64,000 nt of DNA from Chengkuizengella marina (lineage in GTDB: Bacteria; Bacillota; Bacilli; Paenibacillales; KCTC-33759). The notes under the pieces were generated by a model. That model worked only from the letters and a program-made list of their open reading frames with translations. It made no database searches and had not been told where the DNA came from. Positions 7,826 through 15,912 of this stretch are shown piece by piece. The number at the start of each line of letters is the position of its first letter. The first letter of the stretch is position 1. The position numbers were made by a program, and so were the translations under genes. The stretch spans positions 62,001 to 126,000 of the forward strand of contig NZ_SIJB01000029.1 in assembly GCF_009910845.1 (NCBI RefSeq), written 5' to 3'.

Positions 7826-9292
7826 ATGATGAATCAAATTAAAAATAAATATAAATGGGCGAGTAGCATGTTTCTTATTTTAATCTTCGTTGGAATGTTC
7901 ACATGGAGATTCATGCATATCTCGTCCTTTGCTCGTTCATGGGATATCGTTGATTTTGCACTTGCCTTAAACCGTTTCGATTTATTAGCAATGCAGCCAC
8001 ATTTTCCTGGCTATCCATATTTTATTTTAGCTGGAACTGTTGTAAATCAATGGATTAGTGACCCCGTCCAGTCTTTAGTTATTTTAAATGTATGGATGAC
8101 TTTACTTTCAGCGATCCCTATATATTTATTGGCTAGAAGAACTTTAACCAGGCAAAAAAGTCTTGTTGCTGTTCTTTTTGTGCTTTCATTTAGTTATATC
8201 ACATTAATTAGTGTAGAACCTATGTCTGAAGGAGCTGCAATAGCAGTACTATGGTGGTATGTATGGAGCATAAATTATTCTTTATCTAATAAAGGTTTTT
8301 TGATTTCTTTAGTACCTTTATTTTTCTTTAGTATATTAATGGGTATTCGTTTATCTTATTTAGCATTTGGTATAGGTATTGTACTACTTTGGTGGGTAAA
8401 ATTTAAAAGGCAAGATTACACGTTGATATCGGTTGCTCTCCAGCTTCTCTTTTTTGTATTATTTCAAAGTATATGGGTGATAGGTTTAGTTGTTTCTGAG
8501 GGAAGTTTAAGGGGGTTTATTGAATTAGCACTTTCTTTTACAACAGGTCATTTTTCGGATTGGGGTGGAACTTACGATCCAACAAATGATTCGTTAGTTG
8601 TTAAAGTTTTTCAATTCCTATTTTACAATTTGTATTGGACTGGATTTAGTGGACATTCCATCATTTTAGCATTTTTTATGATTGTTTTAGTAACTTCATT
8701 TGTAATTCTTCTTTTGCAAAGAAAAAATAAAAAGTTAAGTGAATATTCTACCATTTTAATCGTCATACTGGTGAGTTATTTAGGTTGGGCATTATTTGCT
8801 CAAAACTTAGACAAGCCTAGACATATCTCACCTTTAGTGGGTCCTATGGCTTTAATAATGATTCAGTTCCTATTGCATAATCTAAAATCCAAATTCATTC
8901 TTATATTTATTTTCATTTTTATGGCAGCTCAACTCATCCATGGCGCTTATATAAGCAAAAACTATGCCCAGGATACTCCTGCCGTTTATCAGCTGAGTGA
9001 GTATTTATCTAAACAAGATAATGATTTTATTGTATACACTTGGGAAGAAACAAGAGTGTTTCAATATTTAAATGTGAGTTATGCTCATCAACGTGTGTTC
9101 ACCTATGATTATTTTTTACAAGAAATAAAGAGAATTCCTAATAAACAAATTTTGATGACAGACAAAGTATTAGAAGGGTTTGAAAAACAGGTAGGAGATT
9201 TAAGCAAGCATGTTACTCTCATCAAAATATTTAACTCAGATCCATTGTTTGATCCTGTGTATCATGAAATCACTTTATATAAGTGGAAATAA
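7826..9292 (+). CDS. Polytopic membrane protein resembling GT-C glycosyltransferases
   Basis: A 488-aa protein with about 10-11 hydrophobic segments and a C-terminal soluble domain of about 110 residues. An early extracytoplasmic loop carries acidic residues (SWDIVDFALAL, about residues 38-48) followed by HFPGYPYF, which resembles the first loop of ArnT/PMT-type GT-C enzymes where the catalytic Asp resides. I infer that it transfers a sugar from a polyprenyl-phosphate donor on the outer face, perhaps the product of the GT2 enzyme encoded at 5239-6015; the acceptor is unknown. It begins 10 nt after the permease stop with a weak ribosome binding site (AGGAAA) and two adjacent ATG codons, so it is the last gene of the iron-permease operon. 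A strong terminator follows. Confidence 0.65.
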   Translation: MMNQIKNKYKWASSMFLILIFVGMFTWRFMHISSFARSWDIVDFALALNRFDLLAMQPHFPGYPYFILAGTVVNQWISDPVQSLVILNVWMTLLSAIPIYLLARRTLTRQKSLVAVLFVLSFSYITLISVEPMSEGAAIAVLWWYVWSINYSLSNKGFLISLVPLFFFSILMGIRLSYLAFGIGIVLLWWVKFKRQDYTLISVALQLLFFVLFQSIWVIGLVVSEGSLRGFIELALSFTTGHFSDWGGTYDPTNDSLVVKVFQFLFYNLYWTGFSGHSIILAFFMIVLVTSFVILLLQRKNKKLSEYSTILIVILVSYLGWALFAQNLDKPRHISPLVGPMALIMIQFLLHNLKSKFILIFIFIFMAAQLIHGAYISKNYAQDTPAVYQLSEYLSKQDNDFIVYTWEETRVFQYLNVSYAHQRVFTYDYFLQEIKRIPNKQILMTDKVLEGFEKQVGDLSKHVTLIKIFNSDPLFDPVYHEITLYKWK

Positions 9293-9368
9293 ACTAGATT
9301 CCATATTAAGTGAATTACATTTAATGGATGGTTTAAACAAGTAATATATAATTTCTTTAAATCAGTCA

Positions 9369-9408
9369 CATCATACTGAATAAAGGTATGATGTTTTTAT
9401 TTATTTTT
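9369..9408 (+). terminator. Rho-independent terminator of the iron permease operon
   Basis: CATCATAC (9369-9376) and GTATGATG (9386-9393) form a perfect 8-bp stem with a 9-nt loop, followed by TTTTTATTTATTTTT. Confidence 0.9.
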
Positions 9409-9434
9409 AGATTTAAAAAAAATAAAAAAAATAG

Positions 9435-9463
9435 TGCAGGGTTTTTTTATATGTAGACGTCTA
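9435..9463 (+). promoter_or_regulatory. Candidate ECF-type autoregulated promoter
   Basis: TGCAGG (9435-9440), a T-rich spacer beginning GTTTTTTT, and CGTCTA (9458-9463) with 17 nt between the boxes. The T-run after the -35 and a CGTC -10 are typical of promoters read by Bacillales ECF sigma factors. It lies 20 nt upstream of the ECF sigma gene, as expected for autoregulation. Confidence 0.55.
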
Positions 9464-9482
9464 TTACAACAGAGAGGGGGGA

Positions 9483-10031
9483 GTGGACATTACAGATGAA
9501 GCTTTAATTGAAAAAGTGATAGCCGGCGATCAAGAAGTTTTTCGAAAGTTAATGGAAAAATACCAAACCTATATATTTCAAATCGTATATTCCATTCTCC
9601 GTCACCAAAAGGATGCGGAAGATGCTACACAAGAGGTATTTATACGTATTTTCCATGCTCTCCCTCAGTATAAAAATCAAGGATTTAAAACTTGGATGTC
9701 CCGTATTGCTGTGAATAAAGCGATTGATATGAAGCGTAAGACACAGAGAAGTAAAGAGGATTTAGTGGAGATAGATAAGGTTGAACATATAACACATGGA
9801 AACGTGACTGAAATGGAATCCATTCAAAGAGAAAGGGTGCTTTTAGTTAAAACAAGAATAAATGAAATACCTGAAAATTATAGAAATGTAGTATTTGCTT
9901 ATTATATACAAGAAAAATCATATCGTGAGATTGCAAATGAACAGGGGATTGAAATTAAAAGTGTAGAATCAAAGTTATACCGAGCAAAAAAATGGATCCG
10001 AAAAAATTGGAAGGAGGAGGAATTTCAATGA
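9483..10031 (+). CDS. ECF (group 4) RNA polymerase sigma factor
   Basis: Extracytoplasmic-function sigma factor of 182 aa. Region 2 spans about residues 20-90, with the core-binding DAEDATQEVFIRIF and the -10 recognition segment around FKTWMSRIAVNKAIDMKR. Region 4 spans about 120-175, with the helix-turn-helix YREIANEQGIEIKSVESKLYRAK. It redirects polymerase to stress or envelope promoters when released from its anti-sigma factor. The start is GTG 9483 behind a G-rich ribosome binding site (GAGAGGGGGG). Its TGA stop overlaps the ATG of the anti-sigma gene (ATGA), a classical coupled sigma/anti-sigma pair. The inducing signal cannot be read from sequence; the membrane proteins in the same operon suggest envelope stress. 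Confidence 0.93.
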   Translation: MDITDEALIEKVIAGDQEVFRKLMEKYQTYIFQIVYSILRHQKDAEDATQEVFIRIFHALPQYKNQGFKTWMSRIAVNKAIDMKRKTQRSKEDLVEIDKVEHITHGNVTEMESIQRERVLLVKTRINEIPENYRNVVFAYYIQEKSYREIANEQGIEIKSVESKLYRAKKWIRKNWKEEEFQ

Positions 10032-10471
10032 TTGATCATTTCAATAAGCAACAATGGTTGAATTATGTAACCGATCAAGTCTCTGATACGGATAGATTGG
10101 AGTATGAAGAGCATTTATATACTTGTGAACAGTGTTTATTAACTTATACGCAGTGTGTAGAGGAAATGACTTCTACCTTACCTGTCATAGAAAATGAGGA
10201 GGATATATCAAAACAGGTAATGAATTCAATTCAACCAAAGGAAACGAAGCAAAAATTAATTCATAAACCTCTCTTTCAATATGTGGTAGCAGCTAGTATT
10301 ACCATGGTGCTCATGACATCAGGGGTATTCCAGCAAGTGGCTATGCAGCAGGATCAATTTGAACATGAAACTCAGGATAAACCCCCTGTTTCACAGGAGT
10401 TAACAAATAAAATCTCAGATTTTCTAAACGATTTACCAACAAATTTAAGAGGAGGTCAGAAAGATGAATAA
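10028..10471 (+). CDS. Membrane-anchored zinc-finger anti-sigma factor
   Basis: A 147-aa anti-sigma factor. The cytoplasmic N-terminal domain carries the ZAS motif HX3CX2C (HLYTCEQC, about residues 28-35), which binds zinc and the sigma factor. One membrane segment follows (about 83-103), then a short extracellular C-terminal domain of about 40 residues. The start is ATG 10028, since AAGGAGGAGG (10011-10020) lies 7 nt upstream and the codon overlaps the sigma factor stop. The membrane anchor and outside tail fit regulated proteolysis or a conformational signal from outside the cell. Its own end overlaps the next gene by 8 nt, so all four genes of the operon are probably cotranscribed. Confidence 0.9.
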   Translation: MIDHFNKQQWLNYVTDQVSDTDRLEYEEHLYTCEQCLLTYTQCVEEMTSTLPVIENEEDISKQVMNSIQPKETKQKLIHKPLFQYVVAASITMVLMTSGVFQQVAMQQDQFEHETQDKPPVSQELTNKISDFLNDLPTNLRGGQKDE

Positions 10472-11537
10472 AAATAAAGCATTAGCTTTTTTTCTCGGAT
10501 TCATTCCTGGAGTAGGACATCTTTACTTAGATCGTAAGGCACGTGCCTTTTTATACAGCGCTGGCTTTTTTGGTCCTTTATTTTTAGGTTTTGCTTTAGG
10601 TTTTATTAGTGGATCAGAAGAATTTATGATTTTTGGCTTATTACTTGCTTTATTAGTAGGGGCTATCAATATGCTGGACATGATTTTCACCCTAATTTCC
10701 ATGCCAAAATATGAACAACAGACGGTAGCTGCTGATCGAGATTATGGTTATGTTAAAACGAGTGCTAACCAGCAGAATGAAAGATTTTTTACTATTTTGC
10801 TTTCTTTTATTCCTGGTTTAGGTCACTTCCAATTAGGACTAACGAATAGAGGATTAACCTTGTTGGTTGGATTCTTTGGTCTCTTTACGATGATTGGATT
10901 TGTGAGTGTTATAGTAGATGATGCTTTTCTCGTTTTTTTAGCAGTCTTACCGATCATTTGGTTATATAGTTTATTTGATTGTATTCAACTACTTAATCGT
11001 AAACAAAAAGGAGAAGAATTAGTGGATACTTCTATATTTGAAGATCTAGAAAAGCATAGGGAATTAGGTAAAAAGAGCAAGGTATTAGCTACTTTATTGT
11101 CCATATTTCCTGGTGCAGGACATTTATATTTAGGCCTCCAAAAACGTGGGCTTCAGTTGATGGCTGGATTTTTATTTTCGCTTTATATATTGGATGTTTT
11201 AAGATTATCTCTGTTTTTATTTATTATTCCGCTCATATGGTTTTTCAGTTTCTTTGATGCATTGCAAAATGTATCTAAATATAACGAAGAGAAAAAATTA
11301 GAGGATTTTCCGATTATCGAATGGTTTATGCATCATCAGAAGTGGTTGGGTTATGGGTTAGTAGCACTTGGTTGTTACTATTTGTTTGATCAAGTCATTT
11401 TGGTTTATGTTGATTCACTTTTTCCAGACTATAGTATTCGATGGACATTTGATCGATATTTCCAGACTACATTGATCTCACTTCTCTTTATATTTGGGGG
11501 ATTCAGATTATTGAAGGGAAGTAAAAACAAGAAGTAA
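10464..11537 (+). CDS. Multipass membrane protein with three internal TM2-like repeats
   Basis: A 357-aa integral membrane protein of unknown function. The same unit occurs three times, at about residues 3-45, 105-147 and 204-246. Each starts with a hydrophobic helix, then a PGxGHxxL turn (IPGVGHLYLD, IPGLGHFQLG, FPGAGHLYLG), a short basic K/R loop and a second helix. This PG-GH-LG signature resembles the TM2 domain seen in many small bacterial membrane proteins; three units joined in one chain, plus two extra C-terminal helices, is unusual. It overlaps the anti-sigma gene by 8 nt and has a good ribosome binding site (GAGGAGGT), so it belongs to the ECF operon and is probably an effector or sensor of envelope state. 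No enzymatic motif is visible. Confidence 0.75.
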   Translation: MNKNKALAFFLGFIPGVGHLYLDRKARAFLYSAGFFGPLFLGFALGFISGSEEFMIFGLLLALLVGAINMLDMIFTLISMPKYEQQTVAADRDYGYVKTSANQQNERFFTILLSFIPGLGHFQLGLTNRGLTLLVGFFGLFTMIGFVSVIVDDAFLVFLAVLPIIWLYSLFDCIQLLNRKQKGEELVDTSIFEDLEKHRELGKKSKVLATLLSIFPGAGHLYLGLQKRGLQLMAGFLFSLYILDVLRLSLFLFIIPLIWFFSFFDALQNVSKYNEEKKLEDFPIIEWFMHHQKWLGYGLVALGCYYLFDQVILVYVDSLFPDYSIRWTFDRYFQTTLISLLFIFGGFRLLKGSKNKK

Positions 11538-11558
11538 AAAGTATGGAGGAGAAACAGG

Positions 11559-12266
11559 ATGAAACAATGGCGTGTAGGTACCTTATCTATGGCATGTTCT
11601 TTAATATTATTAGGAATCGTTTTATTTTTATCACAGATTTGGGGTTATGAAACACTAGATATATTAATTACATGGTGGCCTCTGATTGCAGTGTTAATTG
11701 GTATTGAAATTTTATTCTATTCATTCATTTCAAAACAGGAAAATTCAGTGATAAAATACGATATATTTAGCATTTTAGTTGTCGGTTTTATAGGTTCATT
11801 ATGTATTTTACTTTTCATATTTACCTCTACAGGGTTAATTCAAGAAGTACGTTATGTTATTAATGAAGTTGAAAGCAATCAAGAACTCCCGGCAATAAAT
11901 CAAACTATACCAGAGGAAATAAATCGAATCATCGTACAGACAAATAATCAATATTATACAACCATTCAAGTTGACTCAACAAAGAAAAGGGAACTTCATC
12001 TATTTGGCAATGCATTTATTCGTTCTTTCGATGAAGGTTCAGAATTGAAATTAGAGGATTATTTTAGTCAAAACATCGTTGGAGATACGATGTATGTTAC
12101 ATTCAAAGATCTACCTAGAAAAAGTGGCTTAGCCAGTGAATATAAACATATGAATGTGACACTTGTTTTACCAGAGCAGTTAAAAGTTGAAATAGATAAT
12201 AGATATACAGATTTTATTATGCTTACTGAGAGCAAAAATAAAAATTGGAATATAATTAAAAATTAA
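11559..12266 (+). CDS. LiaF-like membrane protein with extracellular C-terminal domain
   Basis: A 235-aa protein with about four N-terminal membrane segments. The segment WGYETLDILITWWPLIAVLIG has the W-P-L pattern seen in LiaF/DUF5668-type proteins. A soluble domain of about 130 residues (about 100-235), rich in beta-strand-forming residues, is predicted to lie outside. Compared with LiaF the C-terminal domain seems short, so the relationship is only inferred. It is the last gene of the ECF operon, 21 nt after the repeat protein and behind GGAGGAGA (11545-11552), and is closed by a terminator. A role in envelope stress sensing or response fits its position; no catalytic residues are recognisable. 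Confidence 0.65.
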   Translation: MKQWRVGTLSMACSLILLGIVLFLSQIWGYETLDILITWWPLIAVLIGIEILFYSFISKQENSVIKYDIFSILVVGFIGSLCILLFIFTSTGLIQEVRYVINEVESNQELPAINQTIPEEINRIIVQTNNQYYTTIQVDSTKKRELHLFGNAFIRSFDEGSELKLEDYFSQNIVGDTMYVTFKDLPRKSGLASEYKHMNVTLVLPEQLKVEIDNRYTDFIMLTESKNKNWNIIKN

Positions 12267-12286
12267 TTTACTTATAATGAAAGATG

Positions 12287-12330
12287 AATAGGATGTATGT
12301 TCTTCATTTAGAATATACATCCTATTTTGT
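12287..12330 (+). terminator. Terminator of the ECF operon
   Basis: 12-bp arms AATAGGATGTAT (12287-12298) and ATACATCCTATT (12315-12326) with a 16-nt loop, followed by TTG. The stem is strong but the T-tract is short. Confidence 0.75.
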
Positions 12331-12400
12331 AGAGTAAAAAGCTTTGATTAGGGAGAAAATGAGGGATAATGATTAGATTTAGGAAGGGAACAAAGTTAAC

Positions 12401-12634
12401 ATGGATAAAAAAAAGATAGAAGAAAAAGTAACTGAGGTATTAACTGAAGGTGAATATCAAAGTGAAGATGTTGAGGATGCAGCTGTAGATCTTATTCATG
12501 CTAAGTATGAAATTCGAAAACAAACTGAAATAGATCCAATTGTTGAAGAAACAAAGAAAATCAGAAAAGTTGTGAAAAGTGATGATGAACTTTACAATGA
12601 ATACATGTCTAGTATAGAAAAAGAAAATAAATAG
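12401..12634 (+). CDS. Small highly charged protein of unknown function
   Basis: A 77-aa protein with no hydrophobic segment, rich in Glu, Lys and Asp, predicted largely helical and possibly coiled-coil. I do not recognise a family. It starts at ATG 12401 with AAGGGA about 13 nt upstream, which is a loose spacing, and ends one base before the earliest possible start of the glutaminase gene, so the two are probably cotranscribed. A weak Fur-like sequence lies at 12364-12378 but matches the consensus too poorly to call. Confidence 0.6.
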   Translation: MDKKKIEEKVTEVLTEGEYQSEDVEDAAVDLIHAKYEIRKQTEIDPIVEETKKIRKVVKSDDELYNEYMSSIEKENK

Positions 12635-12635
12635 G

Positions 12636-13562
12636 GTGATGAATGTGGACTATTCAATCTTAGAAACTCTAATCAAAGAAAGTAAAAACCATTGTAATGA
12701 AGGGAAAGTAGCTAGTTACATCCCGGAACTGTCTAAAGTACCCGGTGATTTATTAGGCATTACAGTTCATGAAGTTGGCAAGGAACCTGTATCGGCAGGA
12801 GAATGTATGCCTAAATTTACAATTCAGAGTATATCTAAAGTTTTTACATTATTATTAGCTTTAATGGATCGAGGAGAAAAACAGGTTTTTGATAAAGTAG
12901 GTATGGAACCGACGGGGGATATGTATAACTCATTAATGAAATTAGAAGTCGTAACTCCAGGTAAACCTTTTAATCCAATGATTAATACGGGAGCGATTAC
13001 GGTTACATCTTTTATTGATGGTGATAATGTTAATCATCGCTTTGAACGGATATTATCTTTTATTCAAAGGATAAGTGGAGATCATTCTATTACATATAAT
13101 GAGAAAGTATATCGTTCTGAGGATCAAACTGCACATCGGAATCGTGCGTTGGCTTATTTGTTAAAGGATAATCAAATTTTAGAAGGAAATGTAGAAGAAC
13201 ATTTAGAGGTATATTTTAAACAATGTTCCATTGAAACAAGTTGTACCAATTTAGCTCGAATGGGTATGATATTAGCCAACAATGGGAAAGACCCTGCAAC
13301 ATCTGAGCAGCTAATTCCTAAACGATATGTTCAAATTGCTAAAACATTTATGATAACTTGCGGTATGTATAATGCATCTGGTGAATTTGCCATTGAAGCT
13401 GGAATTCCTGCAAAAAGTGGTGTTTCTGGTGGAATCCTATCCGTTGCTCCAAATATGGGTATCGGGGTAATTGGCCCAGCATTAGATTATAAGGGAAATA
13501 GTATCGCTGGGATTAGATTATTAACTCGTTTATCACAAGAATGGAATTTAAGTATCTTCTAA
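12636..13562 (+). CDS. glsA: Glutaminase A
   Basis: Serine-dependent beta-lactamase-fold glutaminase that hydrolyses L-glutamine to glutamate and ammonia in the cytoplasm, 308 aa. The catalytic SxxK motif is visible as SISK (S65-K68), preceded by the conserved FTIQS. NPMINTGAI, the SCTNLARMG region and the C-terminal KSGVSGGI, all typical of GlsA, are present. Length is standard for the short bacterial form without ankyrin repeats. The start is uncertain: GTG 12636, ATG 12639 and GTG 12645 are in frame, and the AGGGTGAT sequence at 12633-12640 would best serve GTG 12645. It follows the small 77-aa gene with essentially no gap and ends before a bidirectional terminator. No glutamine transporter is adjacent. 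Confidence 0.94.
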   Translation: MMNVDYSILETLIKESKNHCNEGKVASYIPELSKVPGDLLGITVHEVGKEPVSAGECMPKFTIQSISKVFTLLLALMDRGEKQVFDKVGMEPTGDMYNSLMKLEVVTPGKPFNPMINTGAITVTSFIDGDNVNHRFERILSFIQRISGDHSITYNEKVYRSEDQTAHRNRALAYLLKDNQILEGNVEEHLEVYFKQCSIETSCTNLARMGMILANNGKDPATSEQLIPKRYVQIAKTFMITCGMYNASGEFAIEAGIPAKSGVSGGILSVAPNMGIGVIGPALDYKGNSIAGIRLLTRLSQEWNLSIF

Positions 13563-13631
13563 TTTTTTAACAAGTAACTATTATAAAGCATATAGTGGAA
13601 AAGGTTGTAGAGACAGGATCATATATAAAAT

Positions 13632-13660
13632 AAAAATCTCACTATTAAAGTGAGATTTTT
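13632..13660. terminator. Bidirectional terminator between convergent genes
   Basis: AAAAATCTCACT (13632-13643) and AGTGAGATTTTT (13649-13660) form a 12-bp stem with a 5-nt loop. A-tract and T-tract flank the GC-containing core, so it can stop glsA on the plus strand and the HAD gene on the minus strand; the HAD stop codon touches the last base. Confidence 0.9.
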
Positions 13661-14463
13661 CAATAAGGATTTAAAATAAATTTGTCAATAACGTGTTTCA
13701 CGCCATCATCATTATTACTAAGTGTGACATAATTAGCAAGTTCCTTCAGTGAGGGAACTGCATTATCCATTGCTACACCTAAGCCCGCTACCTCTAACAT
13801 TTCGTGATCATTCCAGCTGTCTCCAATTGCAATAACTTCAGAAATATCACAACCATAATGCTGGGCTAAAAACTGTAATGCATGTCCTTTTGTAGCTTCT
13901 TTATGAACAATTTCTAAGAAGAATGGTTTTGATTTTGTAATATGAACTTGATCACCAATTCTTTGTTGTAAGTCGATTGCAATTTGATTAATAACCTCTG
14001 GCTGATTGACGATGAGGAGTTTTGTTAAAGGTTCAGTTACAAGAGTATGAAAATCAGCTTCAACCTTAAAAGGAACATTAGAAACCTCTGAATATTCTTT
14101 TACAATATCGTTTTCTTCTTTTACGTAAAGCTCATCACCATGATATACCTGTAGGTGATAATTGTTTTCTACAGCATATTTAAACACATAGTCACTAATT
14201 GCTTGAGGTACAGAACGTTCATAGATGATTTCTTCATCTAATAAATTTTTAACGAGTGAGCCTTGATATGTGATCAAAGGGACATTTAAATTTATTTGTT
14301 TAGCGATTTGTTTTGCTGATGCAAACATTCTTCCAGTGGCTAAAGTGATGACTACATTTTGCTCAATAGCTTTAACAAGCGCTTCTTTTGTAGGTTCTGT
14401 AACAATTCTATCATTATTTATTAACGTATCATCAACATCGATGGCTACCATTTTATATTTCAT
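13660..14463 (-). CDS. Cof-type HAD-IIB sugar-phosphate phosphatase
   Basis: HAD-superfamily hydrolase of the Cof/IIB subclass, 267 aa, cytoplasmic. Motif I is DVDDT (nucleophile D9, acid/base D11), motif II is LATGR with Thr, the motif III lysine lies around residue 196 (TKG), and motif IV is GDSWND. The C2B cap domain occupies about residues 85-190. Enzymes of this group dephosphorylate sugar phosphates, flavin precursors or phosphorylated cofactors, and the substrate cannot be deduced. The gene is monocistronic, convergent with glsA and separated from the next minus-strand gene by 40 nt. Confidence 0.92.
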   Translation of the reverse strand: MKYKMVAIDVDDTLINNDRIVTEPTKEALVKAIEQNVVITLATGRMFASAKQIAKQINLNVPLITYQGSLVKNLLDEEIIYERSVPQAISDYVFKYAVENNYHLQVYHGDELYVKEENDIVKEYSEVSNVPFKVEADFHTLVTEPLTKLLIVNQPEVINQIAIDLQQRIGDQVHITKSKPFFLEIVHKEATKGHALQFLAQHYGCDISEVIAIGDSWNDHEMLEVAGLGVAMDNAVPSLKELANYVTLSNNDDGVKHVIDKFILNPY

Positions 14464-14503
14464 TTAAAGTTAATCTCTCCCTTCATGCATTTCTCTATTT
14501 TAT

Positions 14504-14710
14504 TTAATCATTTCTAATAATTAAATAAACAATTAAACCTAAAATAGGAAAAAAGATGGTTCCAATCAATACAACGATTGCGTATTCTTTAGAATTTCCT
14601 TTTCTTCTGGCATCTCTATATGCCCAAACACTTGTAATGATATTTAGAAGCAATAAAATTAGCCCAAAAAGAAAAAATAACCCCATTATACCTGCTGCAA
14701 AAATTTCCAT
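14504..14710 (-). CDS. Small membrane protein with two membrane segments
   Basis: A 68-aa protein with two hydrophobic helices (about residues 4-30 and 43-65) separated by a short charged loop, YRDARRKGNSKE. The arrangement resembles the PLDc_N-type small membrane proteins that occur alone or at the N terminus of cardiolipin synthases, but no phospholipase domain is present. I place the start at the inner ATG (complement of 14708-14710), because GAGGAGG lies 8 nt upstream of it; a longer in-frame start at 14761 would place the ribosome binding site inside the coding region. Function unknown. Confidence 0.68.
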   Translation of the reverse strand: MEIFAAGIMGLFFLFGLILLLLNIITSVWAYRDARRKGNSKEYAIVVLIGTIFFPILGLIVYLIIRND

Positions 14711-14834
14711 ATTATTGGCCTCCTCAAAACAAATAGGTGATTTTTCTCCTATTCGTTGCATGAATAATTATAACACTATTTTAACCATAAAAGTGAAAGG
14801 TGATGATAATGATTGCGATTGAAAGATATTTTTC

Positions 14835-14873
14835 AAAAAAAAAGGACAAAGCTTTTATATAAAAAGCTTTGTC
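14835..14873 (-). terminator. Terminator of the sporulation lipoprotein gene
   Basis: GACAAAGCTTTT (14845-14856) and AAAAGCTTTGTC (14862-14873) pair perfectly. The A-run at 14836-14843 is a T-tract when read on the minus strand, so it ends the gene at 14913-15584. Confidence 0.88.
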
Positions 14874-14912
14874 AGTAACATTACAAACAACTAAACTGCT
14901 TCTAATAATGGA

Positions 14913-15584
14913 TTAATTTTGGGAGTGATTACTAAAATATACCTTTACGGATTCGTTAAATTCTTTTACATATGGTTTTAAAGAGTTTCCTCTCCAAGTT
15001 TTCTGAGCATATACATTTAATTGGTTTACAAATGCACGATTGGCTGACACATAAATTTCTTCAACTTTAGGATTTAACTTTTTCACTTCCATAACTACTT
15101 TTTGTTTTAATCTGCTTGAAATATTGTTTTCGTCTTTTAATGTGAAGTTAGAGTTTGTATCTGTGACTAAATTTTTAGGACTTGCATATGGACTACCTGT
15201 TTTTCCATTATATACTCCGTTTGATTCACCTGTATTGTCTTGTTCATGAATATTTCCTTTCCCGAAGGTTCCTGTTGCAGTATGGTCTAGAACGAGGGAA
15301 ACATAAGCATTACGATTAGTGAGTATAACATATGAATGACTAACACCAGGAATGTCCATGATCTCTTTGGCTGTAAAAGGGCTAAAACGGATACTAGTAT
15401 TTTCATGTGCATTTATGTTGTCTATTTGTTTTGCATTTATTTGATTCATTTTAACATTAGACATTTCATTCAGTGTTCTTTCATTTAAATTTTCTTCACT
15501 TTTCTCATATTCGTCTTTATAATTACATGATGTAAGTATAGCGATGATGATTAAAGCATAAATAAAGTAAGATAGTGTTTTCAA
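14913..15584 (-). CDS. YhcN/YlaJ-family sporulation lipoprotein
   Basis: A 223-aa lipoprotein. The signal peptide ends in the lipobox ILTSC, so the protein should be acylated and held on a membrane. The region with SYVILTNRNAYVSLVLD, about residues 82-98, and the C-terminal part with VYVSANR-like sequence (EEIYVSANRAFVNQL) match the YhcN/YlaJ family, whose members are made in the forespore and found in spore membranes. The start is most likely TTG 15584 (complement), because GGAGGG lies just upstream of it; the ATG at 15602 would include that site in the coding region. It diverges from the ctaC operon. Its presence supports an endospore-forming host. Confidence 0.85.
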   Translation of the reverse strand: MKTLSYFIYALIIIAILTSCNYKDEYEKSEENLNERTLNEMSNVKMNQINAKQIDNINAHENTSIRFSPFTAKEIMDIPGVSHSYVILTNRNAYVSLVLDHTATGTFGKGNIHEQDNTGESNGVYNGKTGSPYASPKNLVTDTNSNFTLKDENNISSRLKQKVVMEVKKLNPKVEEIYVSANRAFVNQLNVYAQKTWRGNSLKPYVKEFNESVKVYFSNHSQN

Positions 15585-15912
15585 TACAAACCCTCCAAAC
15601 ATAAAGTTTTGTAGTTATTTAAAAAGGTAGTTAAATTTAGGTTTGTACTTCTGAGTAAGAATTATACATATACGCATAATAAAAATAGGAATTGGAAATA
15701 AAGTCAATGAGAGTAAATTTGAATATAATCCATCATTTTTAAGAACAATTTGTGAACTTGCGTAGGATGATTGACAAATAAGTATAGTGAATTTATATTT
15801 AATAAAGTGATTAAGTTTATTGACAAGGAAAGCCATCCATGGTAAAACAAACTTTTCTTAGAAAGAGAAACCATGCGATCAATTTAAAACTTAGAAGCGG
15901 GGTAGATATTCA
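15585..15912. promoter_or_regulatory. Divergent intergenic region between yhcN-like gene and ctaC
   Basis: A 328-bp AT-rich region that must hold the promoters of the sporulation lipoprotein (minus) and of the ctaC operon (plus). I see no gene I can defend. A minus-strand open frame at 15615-15836 lacks a ribosome binding site and a recognisable protein. A small palindrome TTTCTTAGAAAG lies near 15853-15864 upstream of ctaC; its meaning is unknown. Confidence 0.4.

Noticed and set aside
12364-12378. Fur-like sequence upstream of the small protein and glutaminase
   Set aside because: The left half matches the consensus, but the right half fails at most positions; far weaker than the sites at 2386, 2419 and 6040.
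14806-14820. Fur-like sequence TGATAATGATTGCGA near the small membrane protein
   Set aside because: Only the left half-site matches and no promoter elements surround it.
15615-15836. Minus-strand open frame of 73 codons between the sporulation lipoprotein and ctaC
   Set aside because: No ribosome binding site, composition typical of random AT-rich DNA, and it occupies the space where the divergent promoters must lie.
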